64,000 bases of DNA from assembly GCF_026212465.1 (NCBI RefSeq), contig NC_080055.1, forward strand, positions 14,461,783 through 14,525,782, written 5' to 3'. The stretch is from Amaranthus tricolor (Eukaryota > Streptophyta > Magnoliopsida > Caryophyllales > Amaranthaceae). This document shows, piece by piece, positions 1 through 13,830 of the stretch. Made by a program: the position numbers and the translations under genes. A model generated the notes under the pieces. The model searched no databases and was not told where the DNA came from. It saw only the letters and a list, made by a program, of their open reading frames with translations. The first letter of the stretch is position 1. Each line of letters opens with the position of its first letter.

Positions 1-507
1 ACTTAACAGGTAATTTCTAGCATATGACTACGATTTATAATTCTAACCACTTCAACACAATAATATATACGAAATAGAGTTGTGTGCCAAGTTTCGAGCA
101 AAACAAACCAAGTTTAAGCTACTTTATGCGCAAAATTGCCAAAAATGCTTAAAAACCCTTAAAATCGCAACTAAACATGTAATATCTAGTATATGACTAT
201 TATTTAAAGATCTAACCATATCAACACTATAATATTTACGACATAGTATTGTGTATCAAGTTTCGTGCAAAAGAAATAAAGTTTGAGCTACTTTATGCGT
301 TAAAGTGGCAAAAACGCTTAATAACCCTTAAAATCGCAAATTAACACGTAATTTCTACTATATGACTATTATATACAATTCTAACCACTTCAATACAATA
401 AAATATACGAAATACTCTTGTTTGCCATGTTTCCTGCAAAGCAAACCAAGTTTGAGCTACTTTATGCGCTAAAGTGGCAAAAACGCTTAAAAACTCTTAA
501 AATCGCA

Positions 508-664
508 AATAACACGTAATTTCTACCATATGACTATGATTTACAATTCTAACCACTTCAACACAAAAAAATAAACCAAATAGTGTTGTTTGCCAAGTTT
601 CGTGCAAAACAAACCAAGTCTACTTTATGCGCAAAAGTCCCACTGAAAAACCCTTAAAATCGCA
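508..664 (+). repeat. Short monomer subtype (~157 bp), example copy
   Basis: This unit runs from AATAACACG at 508 to the next unit start at 665, so it is 157 bp rather than 168-169. Two internal deletions distinguish it. The usual AAGTTTAAGCTACTTT or AAGTTTGAGCTACTTT is reduced to AAGTCTACTTT, and the usual block before AAAAACCC is changed to AAGTCCCACTGAAAAACCC, losing the AAACGC motif. Related short copies with AAGTCTACTTT or AAGTGTACTTT recur throughout array A (for example near 2450, 4130, 6320, 8335, 14075, 34955 and 42295). It therefore behaves as a fixed monomer subtype amplified with the HORs, not a one-off deletion. Confidence 0.85.
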
Positions 665-923
665 ACTTAACATGTAATTTCTAGCATATGACTATGATTT
701 ACAATTCTAACCACTTCAACACCATAATATGTACGCAATAGTGTTGTGTGCCGTGTTTCGTGCAAAAAAAACCAAGTTTAAGCTACTTTATGCACAAAAG
801 TGCCAAAAACGCTTTAAAACCCTTAAAATCGCAATTTAACATGTAATTTCTTGTATATGACTATTATTTACAATTCTAACCACCTCAACAAATTAATTTA
901 TACCAAATAGTGTTGTGTGTCAA

Positions 924-937
924 GTTTCGTGCAAAAC
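924..937 (+). repeat. Conserved imperfect dyad within the monomer (example copy)
   Basis: The 14-base block GTTTCGTGCAAAAC has partial two-fold symmetry: the outer GTTT pairs with AAAC and an inner G pairs with C, five of seven possible pairs. It is one of the least variable blocks of the satellite and occurs in nearly every monomer of array A, and as its reverse complement in array B. Variants with TTTTGTGC, TTTCGCGC or TTTCATGC are minority forms. It does not match the mammalian CENP-B box. Short dyads have been proposed as a feature of centromeric satellites; any binding role here is inference only. Confidence 0.55.
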
Positions 938-3900
938 AAACAATGTGTAAGCTTCTTTATGCGCTAAAGTGGCAAAAACGCTTAAAAAACCCTTAAATTC
1001 GAAACTTAACACGTAATTTCTATTATATGACTATCATATACAATTCTAACCACTTCAACACAATAAAATATTTCAAATAGAGTTGTTTGCCGAGTTTTTT
1101 GCAAAACAAACAAAGTTAGCGCTAATTTATGCGCAAAAGTGAAAAAAAACGCTTAAAACCCTTAATATCGAAACTTAACAGGTAATTTGTAGCATATGAC
1201 TACGATTTATAATTCTAACCACTTCAACACAATAATATATACGAAATAGTGTTGTGTGCCAAGTTTCGTGCAAAACAAACCAAGTTTAAGCTACTTTATG
1301 CGCAAAATTGCCAAAAATGCTTAAAAACCCTTAAAATCGCAACTAAACATGTAATATCTAGTATATGACTATTATTTAAAGATCTAACCATATCAACACT
1401 ATAATATTTACGAAATAGTGTTGTGTATCAAGTTTCGTGCAAAAGAAATAATGTTTGAGCTACTTTATGCGTTAATGTGGCAAAAAACGCTTAATAACCC
1501 TTAAAATCGCAAATTAACACGTAATTTCTACTATATGACTATTATATACAATTCTAACCACTTCAATACAATAAAATATACGAAATACTCTTGTTTGCCA
1601 TGCTTCGTGCAAAGCAAACCAAGTTTGAGCTACTTGATGCGCTAAAGTGGCAAAAACGCTTAAAAACTCTTAAAATCGCAAATAACACGTAATTTCTACC
1701 ATATGACTATGATTTACAATTCTAACCACTTCAACAAAAAAAAATATACCAAATAGTGTTGTTTGCCAAGTTTCGTGCAAAACATAAAAAGTCTACTTTA
1801 TGCGCAAAAGTCCCACATAAAAACCCTTAAAATCGCAACTTAACATGTAATTTCTAGCATATGACTATGATTTACAATTCTAACCACTTCCGCACAATAA
1901 AATATACCAAATACTGTTGTTTGCCAAGTTTTGTGCAAAACAAACCAAGTTTAAGCTACTTTATGCACAAAAGTGCCAAAAACGCTAAAAAACCCTTAAA
2001 ATCGCAAATTAACACGTAATTTCTACTATATGACTATGATTTACAATTCTAACCACTTCAACACAATAAAATATACCAAATAGTGTTGTTTGCCAAGTTT
2101 CGTGCAAAACAAACCAAGTTTAAGCTACTTTATGCACAAAAGTGCCAAAAACGCTTTAAAACGCATAAAATCGCAAATTAACACGTAATTTGTACTATAT
2201 GACTATGATTTACAATTTTTACCACTTAAACACAATAAAATATACCAAATAGTGTTGTTTGCCAAGTTTCGTGCAAAACAAACCAAATTTAAGCTACTTT
2301 ATGCACAAAAGTGCCAAAAACGCTTAAAAACGCTTAAAATCGCAAATTAATACGTAATTTCTACTATATGACTATGATTTACAATTCTAACCACTTCAAC
2401 ACAATAAAATATACCAAATAGTGTTGTTTGCCAAGTTTCCTACAAAACAAACCATGTCTACTTTATGCGTAAAAGTGCCACTTAAAAACCCTTAAAATCG
2501 CAACTTAACATGTAATTTCTTGCATATGACTATGATTTACAATTCAAACCACTTCAACACAATATAATATACCAAATAGTGTGGTTTGCCAAGTTTCGTG
2601 CAAAACAAACCAAGTTTGAGCTACTTTATGCGCAAAAGTGCAAAAAACGCTTAAAAACCCTTAAAATCGCAACTTAACACATAATTTCTTGCATATGAGT
2701 ATGATTTACAATTCTAACCACTTCAACACCATAATATGTACCAAATAGTGTTGTGTGCCGTGTTTCGTGCAAAACAAACCAAGTTTAAGCTACTTTATGC
2801 ACAAAAGTGCCAAAAACGCTTAAAAACCATTAAAATCGCAACTTAACATGTAATTTCTTGTATATGACTATTATTTACAATTATAACCACCTCAACAAAT
2901 TAATTTATACCAAATAGTGTTGTGTGTCAAGTTTCGTGCAAAACAAACAATGTGTAAGCTTCTTTATGCGCTAAAGTGGCAAAAACGCTTAAAAACCCTT
3001 AAATTCAAAACTTAACTCGTAATTTCTACTATATGACTATGATATACATTTCTAACCACTTCAACACAATAATATATACCAAATAGTGTTGTGTGCCAAG
3101 TTTCGTGCAAAACAAACCAAGTTTAAGCTACTTTATGCACAAAAGAGCCAAAAACGCTAGAAAACCCTTAAAATCGCAACTTAACATGTAATTTCTTGTA
3201 TATGACTATTATTTACATTTCTAACAACCTCAACACAATAATTTATACCAAATAGTGTTGTGTGTCAAGTTTCGTGCAAAACAAACAAAGTTTAAGCAAC
3301 TTTATGCGCTAAAGTGGCAAAAACGATTAAAAACCCTTAAATTCGAAACTTAACACGTAATTTCTACTATATGACTATCATATACAATTCTAACCACTTC
3401 AACACAATAAAATATTTCAAATAGAGTTGTTTGCCGAGTTTTGTGCAAAACAAACAAAGTTAGCGCTAATTTATGCGCAAAAGTGAAAAAAACGCTTGAA
3501 AACCCTTAAAATCGAAACTTAACAGGTAATTTCTAGCATATGACTACGATTTATAATTCTAACCACTTCAACACAATAATATATACGAAATAGAGTTGTG
3601 TGCCAAGTTTCGAGCAAAACAAACCAAGTTTAAGCTACTTTATGCGCAAAATTGCCAAAAATGCTTAAAAACCCTTAAAATCGGAACTAAACATGTAATA
3701 TCTAGTATATGACTATTATTTAAAGATCTAACCATATCAACACTATAATATTTACGAAATAGTATTGTGTATCAAGTTTCGTGCAAAAGAAATAAAGTTT
3801 GAGCTACTTTATGCGTTAAAGTGGCAAAAACGCTTAATAACCCTTAAAATCGCAAATTAACACGTAATTTCTACTATATGACTATTATATACAATTCTAA

Positions 3901-5639
3901 CCACTTCAATACAATAAAATATACGAAATACTCTTGTTTGCCATGTTTCGTGCAAAGCAAACCAAGTTTGAGCTACTTTATGCGCTAAAGTGGCAAAAAC
4001 GCTTAAAAACTCTTAAAATCGCAAATAACACGTAATTTCTACCATATGACTATGATTTACAATTCTAACCACTTCAACACAATAAAATATACCAAATAGT
4101 GTTGTTTGCCAAGTTTCGTGCAAAACAAACCAAGTCTACTTTATGCGCAAAAGTCCCACTGAAAAACCCTTAAAATCGCAACTTAACATGTAATTTCTAG
4201 CATATGACTATGATTTACAATTCTAACCACTTCAACACCATAATATGTACGCAATAGTGTTGTGTGCCGTGTTTCATGCAAAAAAAACCAAGTTTAAGCT
4301 ACTTTATGCACAAAAGTGCCAAAAACGCTTTAAACCCTTAAAATCGCAATTTAACATGTAATTTCTTGTATATGACTATTATTTACAATTCTAACCACCT
4401 CAACAAATTAATTTATACCAAATAGTGTTGTGTGTCAAGTTTCGTGCAAAACAAACAATGTTTAAGCTTCTTTATGCGCTAAAGTGGCAAAAACGCTTAA
4501 AAACCCTTAAATTCGAAACATAACTCGTAATTTCTACTATATGACTATGATATACATTTCTAACCACTTCAACACAATAAAATATTTCAAATAGAGTTGT
4601 TTGCCGAGTTTTGTGCAAAACAAACAAAGTTAGCGCTAATTTATGCGCAAAAGTGAAAAAAACGCTTGAAAACCCTTAAAATCGAAACTTAACAGGTAAT
4701 TTCTAGCATATGACTACGATTTATAATTCTAACCACTTCAACACAATAGTATATACGAAATAGTGTTGTGTGCCAAGTTTCGTGCAAAACAAACCAAGTT
4801 TAAGCTACTTTATGCGCAAAATTGCCAAAAATGCTTAAAAACCCTTAAAATCGCAACTAAACATGTAATATCTAGTATATGACTATTATTTAAAGATCTA
4901 ACCATATCAACACTATAATATTTACGAAATAGTGTTGTGTATCAAGTTTCGTGCAAAAGAAATAAAGTTTGAGCTACTTTATGCGTTAAAGTGGCAAAAA
5001 CGCTTAATAACCCTTAAAATCGCAAATTAACACGTAATTTCTACTATATGACTATTATATACAATTCTAACCACTTCAATACAATAAAATATACGAAATA
5101 CTCTTGTTTGCCATGTTTCGTGCAAAGCAAACCAAGTTTGAGCTACTTTATGCGCTAAAGTGGCAAAAACGCTTAAAAACTCTTAAAATCGCAAATAACA
5201 CGTAATTTCTACCATATGACTATGATTTACAATTCTAACCACTTCAACACAAAAAAATATACCAAATAGTGTTGTTTGCCAAGTTTCGTGCAAAACAAAC
5301 CAAGTTTAAGGTACTTTATGCACAAAAGTGCCAAAAACGCTTAAAAACCATTATAATCGCAACTTAACATGTAATTTCTTGTATATGACTATTATTTACA
5401 ATTCTAACCACCTCAACAAATTAATTTATACCAAATAGTGTTGTGTGTCAAGTTTCGTGCAAAACAAACAAAGTTTAAGCTTCTTTATGCGCTAAAATGG
5501 CAAAAACGCTTAAAATCCCTTAAATTCGAAACTTAACACGTAATTCTACTATATGACTATGATATACAATTCTAACCACTTCAACACAATAAAATATTCC
5601 AAATAGAGTTGTTTGCCAAGTTTCGTGCAAAACAAACAA

Positions 5640-8600
5640 AGTTTGAGCTACTTTATGCGCAAAAGTGACAAATAACGCTTAAAAACCCTTAAAATCGAAA
5701 CTTAACACGTAAATTCTAGCATATGACTACGATTTACAATTTTAACCACTTCAACACAATAATATATACCAAATAGTGTTGTGTGCCAAGTTTCGTGCAA
5801 AACAAACCAAGTTTAAGCTACTTTATGCGCAAAAGTGCCAAAAACGCTTAAAAACCCTTAAAATCGCAACTAAACATGTAATATCTAGTATATGACTATT
5901 ATTTAAAGATCTAACCACCTCAACACTATAATATGTACGAAATAGTGATGTGTGTCAAGTTTCGTGCATAACAAACAAAGTTTGAGCTACTTTGTGCGTT
6001 AAAGTGGCAAAAACACTTAATAACAATTAAAATCGCAAATTAACACATAATTTCTACTATATGACTATTATTTACAATTCTAACCACTTTAATACAATAA
6101 AATATACGAAATACTGTTGTTTGCCATGTTTCGTGCAAAGCAAACCAAGTTTGAGCTACTTTATGTGCTAAGGTGGCAAAAACGCTTAAAAACCCTTAAA
6201 ATTGCAAATTAACACGTAATTTCTACTATATGACTATGATTTAAAATTCTAACCCCTTCAACACAATAAAATATACCAAATAGTGTTGTTTGCCAAGTTT
6301 CGTGCAAAACAAACCAAGTGTACTTTATGCGCAAAACTGCCACTTAAAAATCCTTAAAATCGCAACTTAACATGTAATTTCTATTATATGACTATGATTT
6401 ACAATTCTAACCACTTCAACACAATAAAATATACCAAATAGTGTAATTTGCCAAGTGTCGTGCAAAACAATCCAAGTTTGAGCTACTTTATGCGCTTAAG
6501 TGCCAAAAACTCTTAAAAACCCTTAAAATCGCAATTAAACATGTAATATCTAGTATATGACTATTATTTAAAGATCTAACCATCATAATACTATAATATA
6601 TACGAAATAGTGTTGTGTGTCAAGTTTCGTGCAAAACAAACAAAGTTTGAGCTACTTTATGCGTTTAAAGTGGCAAAAACGCTTAATAACCCTTAAAATC
6701 GCAAATTAACACGTAATTTCTAGCATATGACTATGATTTACAATTCTAACCACTTCAACACAATAAAATATAACAAATAGTGTTGTTTGCCAAGTTTCGT
6801 GCAAAACAAACACAGTTTGAGCTACTTTATGCGCAAAAGTGTAAAAAATGCTTAAAAACCCTTTAAATCGCAACTTAACACGTAATTTCTTGCATATGAG
6901 TATGATTTACAATTCTAACCACTTCAACACCATAATATGTACGCAATAGTGTTGTGTGCCGTGTTTCGTGCAAAACAAACCAAGTTTAAGCTACTTTATG
7001 CACAAAAGTGCCAAAAACGCTTTAAAACCCTTAAAATCGCAATTTAACATGTAATTTCTTGTATATGACTATTATTTACAATTCTAAGCACCTCAACAAA
7101 TTAATTTATACCAAATAGTGTTGTGTGTCAAGTTTCGTGCAAAACAAACAATGTTTAAGCTTCTTTATGCGCTAAAGTGGCAAAAACGCTTAAAAACCCT
7201 TAAATTCGAAACTTAACTCGTAATTTCTACTATATTACTATGATATACATTTCTAACCACTTCAACACAATAATATATAGCAAATAGTGTTGTGTGCCAA
7301 GTTTCGTGCAAAACAAACCAAGTTTAAGCTACTTTATGCACAAAAGAGCCAAAAACGCTAAAAAACCCTTAAAATCGCAACTTAACATGTAATTTCTTGT
7401 ATATGACTATTATTTACATTTCTAACAACCTCAACACAATAATTTATACCAAATAGTGTTGTGTGTCAAGTTTCGTGCAAAACAAACAAAGTTTAAGCAA
7501 CTTTATGCGTTAAAGTGGCAAAAACGATTAAAAACCCTTAAATTCGAAACTTAACACGTAATTTCTACTATATGACTATCATATAAAATTCTAACCACTT
7601 CAACACAATAAAATATTTCAAATAGAGTTGTTTGCCGAGTTTTGTGCAAAACAAACAAAGTTTGAGCTACTTTATGCGCAAAAGTGACAAATAACGCTTA
7701 AAAACCCTTAAAATCGAAACTTAACACGTAAATTCTAGCATATGACTACGATTTACAATTTTAACCACTTCAACACAATAATATATACCAAATAGTGTTG
7801 TGTGCCAAGTTTCGTGCAAAACAAACCAAGTTTAAGCTACTTTATGCGCAAAAGTGCCAAAAACGCTTAAAAACCCTTAAAATCGCAACTAAACATGTAA
7901 TATCTAGTATATGACTATTATTTAAAGATCTAACCACCTCAACACTATAATATGTACGAAATAGTGATGTGTGTCAAGTTTCGTGCATAACAAACAAAGT
8001 TTGAGCTACTTTGTGCGTTAAAGTGGCAAAAACACTTAATAACAATTAAAATCGCAAATTAACACATAATTTCTACTATATGACTATTATTTACAATTCT
8101 AACCACTTTAATACAATAAAATATACGAAATACTGTTGTTTGCCATGTTTCGTGCAAAGCAAACCAAGTTTGAGCTACTTTATGTGCTAAGGTGGCAAAA
8201 ACGCTTAAAAACCCTTAAAATTGCAAATTAACACGTAATTTCTACTATATGACTATGATTTAAAATTCTAACCCCTTCAACACAATAAAATATACCAAAT
8301 AGTGTTGTTTGCCAAGTTTCGTGCAAAACAAACCAAGTGTACTTTATGCGCAAAACTGCCACTTAAAAATCCTTAAAATCGCAACTTAACATGTAATTTC
8401 TATTATATGACTATGATTTACAATTCTAACCACTTCAACACAATAAAATATACCAAATAGTGTAATTTGCCAAGTGTCGTGCAAAACAATCCAAGTTTGA
8501 GCTACTTTATGCGCTTAAGTGCCAAAAACTCTTAAAAACCCTTAAAATCGCAATTAAACATGTAATATCTAGTATATGACTATTATTTAAAGATCTAACC

Positions 8601-11600
8601 ATCATAATACTATAATATATACGAAATAGTGTTGTGTGTCAAGTTTCGTGCAAAACAAACAAAGTTTGAGCTACTTTATGCGTTAAAGTGTCAAAAACGC
8701 TTAATAACCCTTAAAATCGCAAATTAACACGTAATTTCTAGCATATGACTATGATTTACAATTCTAACCACTTCAACACAATAAAATATAACAAATAGTG
8801 TTGTTTGCCAAGTTTCGTGCAAAACAAACACAGTTTGAGCTACTTTATGCGCAAAAGTGTAAAAAATGCTTAAAAACCCTTTAAATCGCAACTTAACACG
8901 TAAGTTCTTGCATATGAGTATGATTTACAATTCTAACCACTTCAACACCATAATATGTACGCAATAGTGTTGTGTGCCGTGTTTCGTGCAAAACAAACCA
9001 AGTTTAAGCTACTTTATGCACAAAAGTGCCAAAAACGCTTTAAAACCCTTAAAATCGCAATTTAACATGTAATTTCTTGTATATGACTATTATTTACAAT
9101 TCTAAGCACCTCAACAAATTAATTTATACCAAATAGTGTTGTGTGTCAAGTTTCGTGCAAAACAAACAATGTTTAAGCTTCTTTATGCGCTAAAGTGGCA
9201 AAAACGCTTAAAAACCCTTAAATTCGAAACTTAACTCGTAATTTCTACTATATTACTATGATATACATTTCTAACCACTTCAACACAATAATATATAGCA
9301 AATAGTGTTGTGTGCCAAGTTTCGTGCAAAACAAACCAAGTTTAAGCTACTTTATGCACAAAAGAGCCAAAAACGCTAAAAAACCCTTAAAATCGCAACT
9401 TAACATGTAATTTCTTGTATATGACTATTATTTACATTTCTAACAACCTCAACACAATAATTTATACCAAATAGTGTTGTGTGTCAAGTTTCGTGCAAAA
9501 CAAACAAAGTTTAAGCAACTTTATGCGTTAAAGTGGCAAAAACGATTAAAAACCCTTAAATTCGAAACTTAACACGTAATTTCTACTATATGACTATCAT
9601 ATAAAATTCTAACCACTTCAACACAATAAAATATTTCAAATAGAGTTGTTTGCCGAGTTTTGTGCAAAACAAACAAAGTTTGAGCTAATTTATGCGCAAA
9701 AGTGACAAATAACGCTTAAAAACCCTTAAAATCGAAACTTAACACGTAAATTCTAGCATATGACTACGATTTACAATTTTAACCACTTCAACACAATAAT
9801 ATATACCAAATAGTGTTGTGTGCCAAGTTTCGTGCAAAACAAACCAAGTTTAAGCTACTTTATGCGCAAAAGTGCCAAAAACGCTTAAAAACCCTTAAAA
9901 TCGCAACTAAACATGTAATATCTAGTATATGACTATTATTTAAAGATCTAACCACCTCAACACTATAATATGTACGAAATAGTGATGTGTGTCAAGTTTC
10001 GTGCATAACAAACAAAGTTTGAGCTACTTTGTGCGTTAAAGTGGCAAAAACACTTAATAACAATTAAAATCGCAAATTAACACATAATTTCTACTATATG
10101 ACTATTATTTACAATTCTAACCACTTTAATACAATAAAATATACGAAATACTGTTGTTTGCCATGTTTCGTGCAAAGCAAACCAAGTTTGAGCTACTTTA
10201 TGTGCTAAGGTGGCAAAAACGCTTAAAAACCCTTAAAATTGCAAATTAACACGTAATTTCTACTATATGACTATGATTTAAAATTCTAACCCCTTCAACA
10301 CAATAAAATATACCAAATAGTGTTGTTTGCCAAGTTTCGTGCAAAACAAACCAAGTGTACTTTATGCGCAAAACTGCCACTTAAAAATCCTTAAAATCGC
10401 AACTTAACATGTAATTTCTATTATATGACTATGATTTACAATTCTAACCACTTCAACACAATAAATATACCAAATAGTGTAATTTGCCAAGTGTCGTGCA
10501 AAACAATCCAAGTTTGAGCTACTTTATGCGCTTAAGTGCCAAAAACTCTTAAAAACCCTTAAAATCGCAATTAAACATGTAATATCTAGTATATGACTAT
10601 TATTTAAAGATCTAACCACCATAATACTATAATATATAAGAAATAGTGTTGTGTGTCAAGTTTCGTGCAAAACAAACAAAGTTTGAGCTACTTTATGCGT
10701 TAAAGTGGCAAAAACGCTTAATAACCCTTAAAATCGCAAATTAACACGTAATTTCTAGCATATGACTATGATTTACAATTCTAACCACTTCAACACAATA
10801 AAATATAACAAATAGTGTTGTTTGCCAAGTTTCGTGCAAAACAAACACAGTTTGAGCTACTTTATTGCGCAAAAGTGTAAAAAATGCTTAAAAACCCTTT
10901 AAATCGCAACTTAACACGTAATTTCTTGCATATGAGTATGATTTACAATTCTAACCACTTCAACACCATAATATGTACGCAATAGTGTTGTGTGCCGTGT
11001 TTCGTGCAAAACAAACCAAGTTTAAGCTACTTTATGCACAAAAGTGCCAAAAACGCTTTAAAACCCTTAAAATCGCAATTTAACATGTAATTTCTTGTAT
11101 ATGACTATTATTTACAATTCTAAGCACCTCAACAAATTAATTTATACCAAATAGTGTTGTGTGTCAAGTTTCGTGCAAAACAAACAATGTTTAAGCTTCT
11201 TTATGCGCTAAAGTGGCAAAAACGCTTAAAAACCCTTAAATTCGAAACTTAACTCGTAATTTCTACTATATGACTATGATATACATTTCTAACCACTTCA
11301 ACACAATAATATATAGCAAATAGTGTTGTGTGCCAAGTTTCGTGCAAAAACAAACCAAGTTTAAGCTACTTTATGCACAAAAGAGCTTAAAACGCTAAAA
11401 AAACCCTTAAAAATCGCAACTTAACATGTAATTTCTTGTATATGACTATTATTTACATTTCTAACAACCTCAACACAATAATTTATACCAAATAGTGTTG
11501 TGTGTCAAGTTTCGTGCAAAACAAACAAAGTTTAAGCAACTTTATGCGTTTAAAGTGGCAAAAACGATTAAAAACCCTTAAATTCGAAACTTAACACGTA

Positions 11601-11693
11601 ATTTCTACTATATGACTATCATATAAAATTCTAACCACTTCAACACAATAAAATATTTCAAATAGAGTTGTTTGCCGAGTTTTGTGCAAAACA
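5640..11693 (+). repeat. 12-mer higher-order repeat, three near-identical copies of ~2018 bp
   Basis: The diagnostic monomer with ACACGTAAATTCTAGC followed by TTTACAATTTTAACC starts at 5701, 7720 and 9738, spacings of 2019 and 2018 bp, or twelve monomers of about 168 bp. The copies share even rare variants: TGTGATGTGTGTC with TGCATAACAAAC, ATCTAACCATC or ACC followed by ATAATACTATAATATA, TAGTGTAATTTGCC, and the GTTTGAGCTACTTTGTGCG variant. Only scattered single-base differences or indels are visible (for example GCGTTTAAAG near 6661 against GCGTTAAAG near 8680). Upstream of about 5640 and downstream of about 11693 the match stops inside a monomer, where TTTGAGCTA gives way to TTAGCGCTA at the right edge. 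The span equals almost exactly three units, consistent with recent amplification. Confidence 0.9.
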
Positions 11694-12039
11694 AACAAAG
11701 TTAGCGCTAATTTATGCGCAAAAGTGAAAAAAACACTTGAAAACCCTTAAAATCGAAACTTAACAGGTAATTTCTAGCATATGACTATGATTTATAATTC
11801 TAACAACTTCAACACAATAATATATACCAAATAGTGTTGTGTGCCAAGTTTCGTGCAAAACAAACCAAGTTTAAGCTACTTTATGCGCAAAATTGCCAAA
11901 AATGCTTAAAAACCCTTAAAATCGCAACTAAACATGTAATATCTAGTATATGACTATTATTTAAAGATCTAACCACATCAACACTATAATATTTACGAAA
12001 TAGTGTTGTGTATCAAGTTTCGTGCAAAACAAACAAAGT

Positions 12040-13830
12040 TTCAGCTACTTTATGCGTTAAAGTGGCAAAAACGCTTAATAACCCTTAAAATCGTAAATTA
12101 AAACGTAATTTCTACTATATGACTATTATATACAAGTCTAACCACTTCAATACAATAATATATACGAAATACTGTTGTTTGCCATGTTTCGTGCAAAGCA
12201 AACCAAGTTTTCGCTATTTTATGCGCAAAATTGCCAATAATGTTTAAAAGCCCTTAAAATCGCAACTAAACATGTAATATCTAGTATATGACTATTATTT
12301 AAACATCTAACCACCCTCAACACTATAATATATACAAAATAGTTTTGCGTGTCAAGTTTTGTGCAATAGAAATAAAGTTTGAGCTACTTTATGCGTTAAA
12401 GTGGCAAAAACGCTTAATAACCCTTAAAAATCGCAAATTAACACGTAATTTCTACTATATGACTATTATATACAAGTCTAACCACTTCAATACAATAATA
12501 TATACGAAATACTGTTGTTTGCCATGTTTCGTGCAAAGCAAACAAAGTTTTAGCTACTTTATGCGCAAAATTGCCAATAATGTTTAAAAACCCTTAAAAT
12601 CGCAACTAAACATGTAATATCTAGTATATGACTATTATTTAAAGATCTAACCACATCAACACTATAATATTTTACGAAATAGTGTTGTGTATCAAGTTTT
12701 GTGCAAAACAAACAAAGTTTCAGCTACTTTATGCGTTAAAGTGGCAAAAACGCTTAATAACCCTTAAAATCGCAAATTAAAACGTAATTTCTACTATATC
12801 ACTATTATATACAAGTCTAACCACTTCACTACAATAATATATACGAAATACTGTTGTTTGCCATGTTTCGTGCAAAGCAAACCAAGTTTTTAGCTACTTT
12901 ATGCGCAAAAATTGCCAATAATGTTTAAAAGCCCTTAAAATCGCAACTAAACATGTAATATCTAGTATATGACTATTATTTAAACATCTAACCACCTCAA
13001 AACTATAATATATACAAAATAGTTTTGCATGTCAAGTTTTGTGCAATAGAAATAAAGTTTGAGCTACTTTATGCGTTAAAGTGGCAAAAACGCTTAATAA
13101 CCCTTAAAATCGCAAATTAACGCGTAATTTCTACTATATGACTATTATATACAAGTCTAACCACTTCAATACAATAATATATACGAAATACTGTTGTTTT
13201 CCATGTTTCGTGCAAAGCAAACAAAGTTCTAGCTACTTGATGCGCAAAATTGCCAATAATGTTTAAAAAACCCTTAAAATCGCAACTAAACATGTAATAT
13301 CTAGTATATGACTATTATTTAAAGATCTCACCACATCAACACTATAATATTTACGAAATAGTGTTGTGTATCAAGTTTCGTGCAAAACAAACAAAGTTTC
13401 AGCTACTTTATGCGTTAAAGTGGCAAAAACGCTTAATAACCCTTAAAATCGCAAATTAAAACGTAATTTCTACTATATGACTATTATATACAAGTCTAAC
13501 CACTTCAATACAATAATATATACGAAATACTGTTGTTTGCCATGTTTCGTGCAAACCAAACCAAGTTTTAGCTAACTTATGCGCAAAATTGCCAATAATG
13601 TTTAAAAACCCTTAAAATCGCAACTAAACATGTAATATCTAGTATATGACTATTATTTAAAGATCTAACCACCTCAACACTATAATATATACAAAATAGT
13701 TTTGTGTGTCAAGTTTCGTGCAAAAGAAATAAAGTTTGAGCTACTTTATGTGTTAAAGTGGCAAAAAACGCTTAATAACCCTTAAAATCGCAAATTAACA
13801 CGTAATTTCTACTATATGACTATTATATAC
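12040..13830 (+). repeat. Dimeric subarray, period ~339-340 bp
   Basis: Two monomer types alternate. One carries ATTATATACAAGTCTAACC and GCAAAATTGCCAATAATG; the other carries TTTAAAGATCT or TTTAAACATCT with GCGTTAAAGTGGC. The first type's segment starting at the (G or C)ACTATTATATAC position recurs at 12121, 12461, 12800, 13140 and 13479, giving spacings of 340, 339, 340 and 339. This is the shortest HOR seen in the window. The copy at 12800 has a C instead of G (ATATCACTATTAT). Confidence 0.85.

Larger units (their letters stand above)
1..5305 (+). repeat. 7-mer higher-order repeat, unit ~1172 bp
   Basis: The landmark monomer beginning ACTTAACAGG followed by TAATTTCTAGC or TAATTTGTAGC recurs at 1, 1173, 3517 and 4687. 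The spacings are 1172, 2344 and 1170 bp, that is 7, 14 and 7 monomers. The unit order is: AACAGG type, AACATG type with AGATCT, AACACG type with a CTCTTG variant, a short AATAACACG type, AACATG with CACCATAATATG, AACATG with CAACAAATTAAT, and AACACG with ATCATATAC. The units at 1 and 3517 share rare variants (GAGTTGTGTG and TTTCGAGC), whereas those at 1173 and 4687 share the common forms, suggesting that a pair of units was duplicated together. The 1173-3516 interval is double length, with additional monomers of the ACTATATGACTATGATT type at about 1.85-2.85 kb. The pattern breaks near 5305. Confidence 0.85.

Noticed and set aside
12345..12587. 80-codon open frame in the satellite
   Set aside because: It lies wholly in tandem repeat DNA, its codons repeat the monomer (FELLYALKWQK-like words recur in other satellite ORFs), and it has no similarity to a known protein.
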